From Callorhinus ursinus (Eukaryota > Chordata > Mammalia > Carnivora > Otariidae), in the NCBI RefSeq assembly GCF_003265705.1, contig NW_020312817.1, positions 30,281,820 to 30,345,819 on the forward strand: a DNA stretch of 64,000 nt, given 5' to 3'. Positions 57,606 to 64,000 of this stretch are shown here, piece after piece. How positions within the stretch are numbered: the stretch's first letter is position 1; every line of letters starts with the position of its first letter. The position numbers and the translations under genes are program-made. The notes under the pieces are model-generated. The model had not been told where the DNA came from and did no database searches. It worked only from the letters and a program-made list of their open reading frames with translations.

Positions 57606-59839
57606 GGTTTTACAGTTATTTATTGATCATTGCATAGGGTGAATAATCTTTCTCTAACCCAAAATGTGTTATCCTTCCTGGAGAAAGAATTCAGTCTCAA
57701 TGTGAGACTGGGGTTTAATATCTATTTTGTAATAGGCTAAGCACTAAGATAAAAATAAAGGAGGAAAGAAAGGGGAGTCCACAATAAAATGCACAGAAGT
57801 TATAGCCAATGCAATCACCCTTCCTTATTGTCAAACAGCATTTTGGGGAAGCAACAGAGTAAAATGAAAGGGTGCTTTACTAAATTCAGGAAACACAGAC
57901 TCTCGTTTCCTTTCTTCTTCAAACACTGAGTCTTTAGCCACGTTCCTTAACCACTCTAGGTAAGAGCTGCCCTTCTACAAAATGTGAGGCTTGAGTAACA
58001 GACATTCCTTCCAGCTCTATTACTCTTAAGCATTATTTCAAATGAGCTGTTTTGAGGAAAGTCCCAAGCCACACTGGATAAGGACAGCAAACTCCAACTT
58101 CATGACCAAAACTCAGATTTAATACCCAAGTAGTAACAGCATAATAAAACATGACATTGTATTAAAAAATGACTTCAGAGATATAAATGAGATGAAATTT
58201 AATTGGGGTAAGTTAAACACTACATATATAAGCTACTAAATGGGCAGAGATACACAGATGTCATAAGAAAAAAAAAACTAAAATATATGGCAGATATCTA
58301 ATCATGAATAAGCCATTAAATAACTGAGCAGATTTGTTTTTTTTCCAAATGTGTAAGCCACTAAGAGACAAAAACAAGACCACTGGAGGTATAAAAATAA
58401 GATTGCAAGCTTAAAAATAAAGAAGCAATATACTTGATTTAATGAATTTGGGATCTGGTGCTAAAGAGAAGAAGCAATGGGACCATAACCGCCAAAAACA
58501 TAAAATCCCAAAATGATGTTTGGCTTTGGAATGCACATTAGCCTCAATGAAAATATGAACCCAAAAAGCTCTGGGAAACTGGCTCGTTTACCCAGCACAT
58601 CTCCCATATGCATAGTTCATTCCTATTCTCCTCTCTGTTAGAACCACAACCTTCTCCAATGCCACAACACTCCAACTGGAGGCAACATCTCTGATTGCTA
58701 AACTTGCTGAGTTTCTGACCCACACCTTCCTGGGTAAAAGACTTTCCGATACTGAGTAACTCTACCTAATCTTGGTTAGGAACTTGAGTAGGATATTCTA
58801 GTAGGTGAAGACGGGTACAGGGTTTTAGGGACTGCTTGTTTGCTTCTTCTTAAATGAGGCTGGAAGAAGAAGACGAGTGGAATACTTCACCCAGTAGGTG
58901 AGACTGTGGGTGAATCTGATCTTCCAAGAAAGTTAAGGACAATTAACAGTCCTCTAGCTCCACCAATGTCAGAACAATAATAGTTGGAAGGACACGGGCT
59001 GAATTAAGTGAAAGATTTCTAGAATTCTCCAGTCAATACACGAATTGCCTTTATCTTTATCACAAAGTATTACAAGCAGTCATAAACGACCAGCAGGAAA
59101 GCTTATTTCCAAAGAGGCCAAAGTCCTGTGACATTGAATCCCATGTGATACCCTTCTAAAGCAAAGCCATAGCAAATAAGTATAATCCATATTTAACCAA
59201 AACTGAACATATTTAACCAAAAGTGGGGCTCACAGAAGTTAAAATAATGTGCCCTAAGCCAATGCAATATCTGAGCGAAAGAATTCTCAACTCTCTCTAC
59301 TAAGAGGAGCAGGGATGGACTCTACCAAGCAATGGAGAGATGTATGCAACAGAAAAGGGACAGTGAGCAGTGACCAGCCCTGGCACCTGAAAAGAGAGAA
59401 AGAGACTTGTTACGCATTCCCAAATCAAGAATCATGCATTACTACCAACATATCATCTACTAAAAACCATTATCAAGAGTAACAAAATATTTTTTTAAGT
59501 TTTACATCAACCTAGGATTTAAGCAAAGACTAAAATAAACTACTTTCTAGATAGTACAGGCAAAGCAAAAATAGGGAACCTTAACATTTGTGTACAAACC
59601 ACTAATCTATTCTGAGAAGTTACTCTTGCCAAACCCAAATGCATTGTAATGATCCAGAATTTGTCCTGAGTCCCAATGATTCAGAGTATATAAATCTCTG
59701 AATATATATATATATTCAAAAATGTCATCTTTTGCTACCAGCTACATACATGGGTATACAAAATCCAATCATAAACTCTCCCCTCCACACTGGGCAGAAC
59801 ACTGCAGACGGGCGCCAATGAGACAATATGGTCCCCAAA

Positions 59840-60170
59840 ATAGCTAGGCCTGAACCACTGCTAAGTCATGGCCCTCATTGTCAAATCTCTCTTCTCAAGC
59901 TTCCTACCTTGTTCACAGAGGAAAGGAGACCATCAGGCTGGAAAGCCCTTTCTATGCCTATGGATCCTTCTCTATCTCGCAAGAAACCTTTCCTAACCTC
60001 TAACCTCTGCAATCCATCAGGGCTCTAAAAACCCATCCCCTTCCCACGGCCACAGTGTTTATTTCACTCCTTGTACCAGCAGCTTCTCCACGGCTTCTTT
60101 CCCCAAACCTATACAATATGCTCAGCTCCCTCACTGTCACCATTCCTTTTACTACCCTTTGGGGGTGACA
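59840..60170 (+). mobile_element. L2-like LINE remnant
   Basis: A CT-rich region with AAAGCCCTTTCTATGCCTAT and AAACCTTTCCTAACCTCTAA resembling the L2 'CCTTCCCTGACC' region. Degraded. Confidence 0.4.
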
Positions 60171-60489
60171 CCCTGGTACAAAATTACAACCCTTATTTAG
60201 TCAAATTATAACCGGGGTTCATGATAATCAAATAAAGTGTCCCCCCCAGGAACTCTGCCTCTCCCCTACCCAGCTCGCACAATTCCTTATGAATGTCCTA
60301 TCATTGCACTTAGATGATTCTGTAATAACTACCTGTTCATACATGCGTTGTCCCACCAGACTAGGAGATCCTTGCTATTAATAACCACAGCCTTTCTCTC
60401 GGTTTTTTGTTTTGTTTTTGGCCTATGTGGGGATTTGCACTCCACCTGGGCTCTCAGATGGAGCCAATAAATTCCTGTGGCATAAATGC

Positions 60490-60838
60490 TGCTTCAGCGT
60501 TGGTACCTTTGCACGTGCTATATGGGCTAGCTGCAATGCTAGACCTTTCTTCATCTGCCAGGCAAACTCCCACTCATCCATCAGGATCCAGTTTGCACAT
60601 TTCTTTCCCTGTGAAGCCTTTCCTGGCTCTCCCACACACCCTTTTAAATCTCCTATATTTCGCACGTATGTCCAGGAGAGCATTTGTTACCCCCATACAA
60701 ATTATTTGTTTACAAATCCAGCCCCCATCCTAAGTTGTGCCCTACGTGAGAGGGGTATGTTCAGTCACCTTGGTATTCCCAGCGCGAAGCAGCCTCTGGC
60801 ACTTAGCGCTTAAATAAATGCTAGTTGAATGAATGAGT
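60490..60838 (+). mobile_element. L2 3'-end remnant
   Basis: GGTACCTTTGCACGTGCTAT, GAAGCCTTTCCTGGCTCTCC and TAAATAAATGCTAGTTGAAT are L2 3' landmarks spanning about 350 bases and ending 80 bases before the FEZ2 CpG island. Confidence 0.7.
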
Positions 60839-61211
60839 GGCTACACATGTGCCCGAGGAGGTTCTATATCTAACTACCTGCTCCGTGGAAGGAGGTTCCC
60901 CTCTGAACCCAACCTGGGTCGGTTTCTAGGGAGCAGGAGGAGGGCAGTGGCGGAGGGTGAGGAAGCGTGGAGCGCAGGGGAGCGGGGGGATTTAAATCTC
61001 TGAACGCCCAGAGGCCGAAAGCCCCAGGGAGCGCGGCGGGGGAGCAGAGAGGGCGGGGACTCGCCAGCCGGAGGAGGCGGAAGGAGGGCGCGGGGAGGAG
61101 CCTGGGGCCCGAGTCCCGCCGAGGCTGCAGACAGAGGGCCAGAGGGCAGGACGAGGGCCGCGCGAGGGGCAGGGGAGGCTCCCGCCCGCTCCCGGCCGGG
61201 CCCGCACTCAC

Positions 61212-61465
61212 TCGTCCCCCTGCAGGAGGCTGCACTCGGTGATGGGCCGCACGGCCGCCCTCGGGGGCTCGGCGCCCGGACCCGAGGGGCGGAAACACAG
61301 GCTCAGCTTCTCCTCCAAGCTGCAGGCCAGCGCCGGGAAGCCGTCGCCTCCCCCGCCCGGCCCTGCGCCGGCCTCGGGGCTCGCGTTACAGTTCTCCTGG
61401 TCCTGGAGGCTCCGGGCCGGTTCCTGGAACTCATAGAAATCCTGCCAGTCCCCGTCCGCCGCCAT
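61212..61465 (-). CDS. FEZ2: FEZ2 exon 1 (start codon)
   Basis: The ATG at 61465-61463 has a good Kozak context (GGCGGCGATGGCGG). The exon encodes 84 full codons beginning MAADGDWQDFYEFQEPARSL and ending ITECSLLQGD, plus two bases of a split Glu codon before the donor GA|GTGAGTG. Residues 30-42 are a Gly/Ala/Glu low-complexity tract; CSLEEKLSLCFRP follows and is conserved in the family. The exon lies in a CpG island. The frame stays open upstream to another ATG at 61654, but MAADGDW is the family's known start and is preferred. Confidence 0.95.
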
Positions 61466-61487
61466 CGCCGCCCGGCGCAGTGGCGCG

Positions 61488-61568
61488 CCCCGCCCCGCCA
61501 GAGGCCCCACGAGAGGCCCCGCCCCGCAGGCCCCGCAGGCCCCGCCCCGCCTCGGGCCCCGCCTCCTC
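61488..61568 (-). promoter_or_regulatory. FEZ2: GC-box cluster (Sp/KLF-type) upstream of the FEZ2 start codon
   Basis: Several CCCCGCCCC/CCCGCCCC matches lie 25-100 bases upstream of the FEZ2 ATG, with a short tandem repeat of the unit GCAGGCCCC. They are the likely core of the TATA-less promoter. The transcription start is probably inside or just downstream of this cluster; its exact position cannot be read from sequence. Confidence 0.6.
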
Positions 61569-62394
61569 CGTCCACCTACCACGTGGATCTGCACGGGCAG
61601 CCCAGCCTCGGGGTCTTCCCTTTTCCTGAGTCTTGTCATAGGTGATTGCAGCACCTTTAGAATGAAAAACTTTAATTACGTTGAGTCACTTTCTACAGTC
61701 TCTGTCACTCAGGAATGGCTTCCCTTAGTGGGAAACTGGCCTAAATGTGTCTAAAATAGAGGGTTTCTTTTAAACTTGAAACCTAGTGTAAAGTTATGCC
61801 CCCTAGGAGAAACCGGGTCCTTTTGTAACTTTGCAACCAGAAGAGCAAGCAGAATCACTTGGAAATGCTTAAGTCCTACCGAAATTCGTTCCACAAATAT
61901 TTTATATCTAATACACGGAAAGCACTTTCTAGACCCTGGGGAACATACAAAGATGAATAATTATGTAAATTAATATTTGCAAAGCACTTGGAACAGCGTT
62001 GGGGAAGGTAACTGAAAAGATGTAACTGCCAGTTGACCCCTGAGCTTGACCCAGGCACCCCCGCCCCTCTCCTTGGAATGGGAGTTCAACTTGCCTTTCC
62101 TGCTCCCAGAGGCTGCTCTAAGGACATAGCCTTCAGATGGTATGTTGAGAACACCAGCAGAATGAACCCAGTTAAGACCTCTTAATAAACTTTTAAGATT
62201 TGGCAGGTGGGTGTGGGGACCTATTTGTCTAGCTGTCACCAAAGGCAAGCCTCATATGTATGTAAGTTCCCTTTGCTTATTAATACTGCTGTCTACCAAC
62301 TTGGAGTGGCCCCCTCTTTCTTAGCTCTTTCCCTGCCCTCCCCCTAAGGAGGCTGATTTTAGATTACATCTGGGAAGCTCCCAAGAGGGTTGCA

Positions 62395-62715
62395 AACCAA
62401 CAAACTGGGATGAACCTTGTAGACATCATGCTAAGTGAAGCCAGAGACGAAAGGACAGATGCGGTATAATTCCACTTGTATGAGGTAATCAAAATCAGAG
62501 ACAGAAAGTAGAATGGAGTTGCCAGGGGCTGGGGGAGGGGGAAATGAGGAGTTAGTGTTTCATGGGTACAGAGTTTCATTTTGGGATGGTAAAAAATTCT
62601 GGACTTGGATGGTGGTGATAGTTGCACACGGATGTACTTAATGCCACAGTATACTTAAAATTTGTTAAAATGCTCATTTTTATGCTATGTATATTTAACC
62701 ACAATTTTTTCTAAA
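62395..62715 (+). mobile_element. LINE-1 3'-end fragment
   Basis: Contains CATGCTAAGTGAAGCCAGA, GTTGCCAGGGGCTGGGGGAG, GATGGTGGTGATAGTTGCAC and TTTAACCACAATTTTTT, the typical 3' region of old L1M elements. No open frame of note. Confidence 0.75.
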
Positions 62716-63699
62716 AAGGCGTGGCTTTATTAAATCACTTGTTAGAACTGCCCTGTAGAGATGTGCCTTGTTTATTTAACATCTCATCTCCTTAAAAGTG
62801 GATCCAAATCAGACATTTAAAATTAGTTCATGCATTGTCCACGGTAATTATTGAATAATTGCTAACTTATTGATCATCTCTTCCACTTTACCGTTTGATT
62901 GAACCTGGATTTTATGCAATTATGTCAATTAACTTCACTTCAAAGTAATCCAAGATTAATAAAATAGACTGTTAATTTGAAGACTTAAGTCGGAGGGACT
63001 CATTCTGAGGAGAAGAAATTCAGTGGAGATGGGAAATCTCTCTGGCCCACACAGGAAAAAATGTGAAGGAAAGAGAAAAAGGTGCCAACCTTCAATAACA
63101 CTAAGTCCACTTCTTATTGAATTGAGAGTAAAATGAATGAAAAAAGTAAGAAAGCTCTGTTGAGCACAATGACACACAGTCAGAAGGTGACACCAGGGAA
63201 GACCGACAGGGTGCATTCAGGAGACCAGGTGGCATCAAGAGGCTCCACCAGTCTATAGAAAGGAATAGACACAGACAATTCAGGGGAGTTTGCAAAGAGA
63301 AACCAGGTGGCTTGGGTCACATTTGGATGAGATAAACTGGTTCTGTAAGTGATTTTACCTTTTGTCTGATCCCTGGATCACCTGTTACATATTTAATGTT
63401 GCCCATATGCATTACATTCTATTTTCCGGTATACTTATTAATATAAATTTCTTATAAGGGTATTGGTCCCAAATTTTCCATAGTTTCGAGAGGGTTAGGA
63501 AAGGGAAACATAGCATCCAGAAATATTCCACAGAATCAACCAGAGTCCCCCAAAATTTGCAAAGATGAGGGTGCTACAAGAATGAGCATTAAAATTGAAG
63601 TGCCCTACTTCTTTGGAGTTGGATTTTCTCAGGTCCTTCTTTTTTATTCTTCTCCCTCCAAGGTTTTGTTTCCAGAGATGTTAAAATTTCTTTTGCTAT

Positions 63700-63773
63700 A
63701 AAAAAAAAAAATCTTAAAAAAAAAGCCCTTCCCCCTGCTTGTGTGCTCTCTCTCTCTCAAATAAATAAAATCT
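63700..63773 (+). mobile_element. 3'-only CAN-SINE fragment with its own duplication
   Basis: Only the CT-rich end and tail of a CAN-SINE are present (CCCTGCTTGTGTGCTCTCTC, then AAATAAATAAAATC), preceded by A-runs. TTAAAATTTCTTTTGCTAT occurs at 63681-63699 and 63774-63792, a perfect 19-bp target-site duplication. The copy therefore inserted in truncated form. Confidence 0.88.
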
Positions 63774-64000
63774 TTAAAATTTCTTTTGCTATCTTTGGAG
63801 AAGGAAAATTTTGTTGTGAGTGGGGTGGTGATGGCTGAGACTAAGAGTGGGGATGGCTATTCTACACTTAGTATTACATTTTGAAAACTGTAAGTGTAAC
63901 AGGATTTTCTTTCTTTGTTTTTTTAAGAGTGGTCAAAATTTCTTGTCATCAAAAGAGCTGCCCCAATATTGCTGCATCAAAATAGCCTCATCAAAATGTT

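Larger units (their letters stand above)
57176..61211 (-). other. FEZ2: FEZ2 intron 1
   Basis: 4 kb with a MIR (57425-57605) and L2-like 3' ends (59840-60170 and 60490-60838), running into the CpG island at 60920. No coding exon is seen in it. Confidence 0.65.
19865..61560 (-). other. FEZ2: FEZ2 gene (complete, eight coding exons, minus strand)
   Basis: FEZ2 (fasciculation and elongation protein zeta 2) belongs to the FEZ1/UNC-76 family of cytoplasmic adaptors, which bind PKC-zeta and kinesin-1 and act in axon outgrowth, vesicle transport and autophagy. Eight exons on the - strand join in frame: 61465-61212, 57175-57067, 51064-50948, 49085-48944, 47981-47713, 26347-26272, 23323-23258 and 20794-20778. 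All have GT donors and AG acceptors. The product is 349 residues: a Gly/Ala-rich N-terminus (1-85), a conserved central part with SDSLLFD and an acidic stretch (120-205), a coiled coil followed by a lysine cluster (about 208-285), and the conserved C-terminal block ending YILKVLCPT. Human FEZ2 is about 353 residues in my memory. The difference falls in the Gly/Ala-rich tract. There are no internal stops or frameshifts. Confidence 0.95.
60920..61620. promoter_or_regulatory. FEZ2: CpG island over FEZ2 exon 1 and promoter
   Basis: The stretch is very GC-rich with undiminished CpG density, unlike the AT-rich introns around it. It covers the 5' part of FEZ2 intron 1, exon 1 and the upstream flank. 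No TATA box is visible near the expected start, so this looks like a broad housekeeping-type promoter. Confidence 0.85.
61621..64000. other. FEZ2 upstream flank
   Basis: Upstream of FEZ2 there is an L1 3'-end fragment (62395-62715) and a 3'-only CAN-SINE piece (63700-63773). The rest is AT-rich unique sequence. No start of a neighbouring gene is seen; in human the next gene, VIT, lies further away as I recall. Confidence 0.6.

Noticed and set aside
60870..61298. An open frame on the - strand at the FEZ2 CpG island, in a different frame from exon 1
   Set aside because: Overlaps exon 1 and intron 1 in a GC-rich region where stops are rare; the conserved FEZ2 frame explains the coding signal.

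Overview
The window is vertebrate nuclear DNA from a mammal, most likely an arctoid carnivoran (bear, seal or mustelid group). Split exons with GT/AG borders, LINE-1 fragments, and MIR, L2 and MaLR remnants show a mammalian genome. The dominant SINE is the tRNA-Lys-derived CAN-SINE of Carnivora (head GGGCGCCTGGGTGGCTCAG, pyrimidine-rich middle, tail AAATAAATAAAATCTT). The subfamily resembles that of bears, seals and mustelids; I saw no canid-type (GGATCCCTGGGTGGCGCAGC) or felid-type copies. The species call is inference from memory of repeat families.

Two convergent protein-coding genes fill the window. On the + strand are the last four coding exons of CRIM1 (5195-5389, 11864-11986, 14615-14805, 16153-16329) and its roughly 2.3 kb 3'UTR, ending near 18635. 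They encode the last von Willebrand C domain, the juxtamembrane stalk, the transmembrane helix and the cytoplasmic tail. On the - strand lies the complete FEZ2 gene: a CpG-island promoter and exon 1 near 61212-61465, seven further coding exons (57067-57175, 50948-51064, 48944-49085, 47713-47981, 26272-26347, 23258-23323, 20778-20794) and a roughly 0.9 kb 3'UTR ending near 19865. All exon phases join, giving an intact protein of 349 residues. The CRIM1-FEZ2 tail-to-tail order matches human chromosome 2p22 as I remember it.

The two polyadenylation sites are about 1.2 kb apart, with no recognisable gene between them. The two genes are not obviously linked in function: CRIM1 is a membrane-tethered BMP-binding protein, and FEZ2 is a cytoplasmic kinesin-adaptor/PKC-zeta-binding family member.

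Introns and flanks are mostly unique sequence with interspersed repeats. There are nine full-length CAN-SINEs (several with target-site duplications that can be read exactly), one 3'-only SINE fragment with its own 19-bp duplication, a roughly 3 kb broken L1 holding a nested SINE, three hAT-type elements, a Tigger-like element, MIR and L2 remnants and a MaLR LTR. I found no tRNA, rRNA, CRISPR array, prokaryotic system or novel gene system. The items most worth a second look are an in-frame N-terminal extension of FEZ2, structured and GC-rich elements in the two 3'UTRs, and the 5'-truncated SINE.
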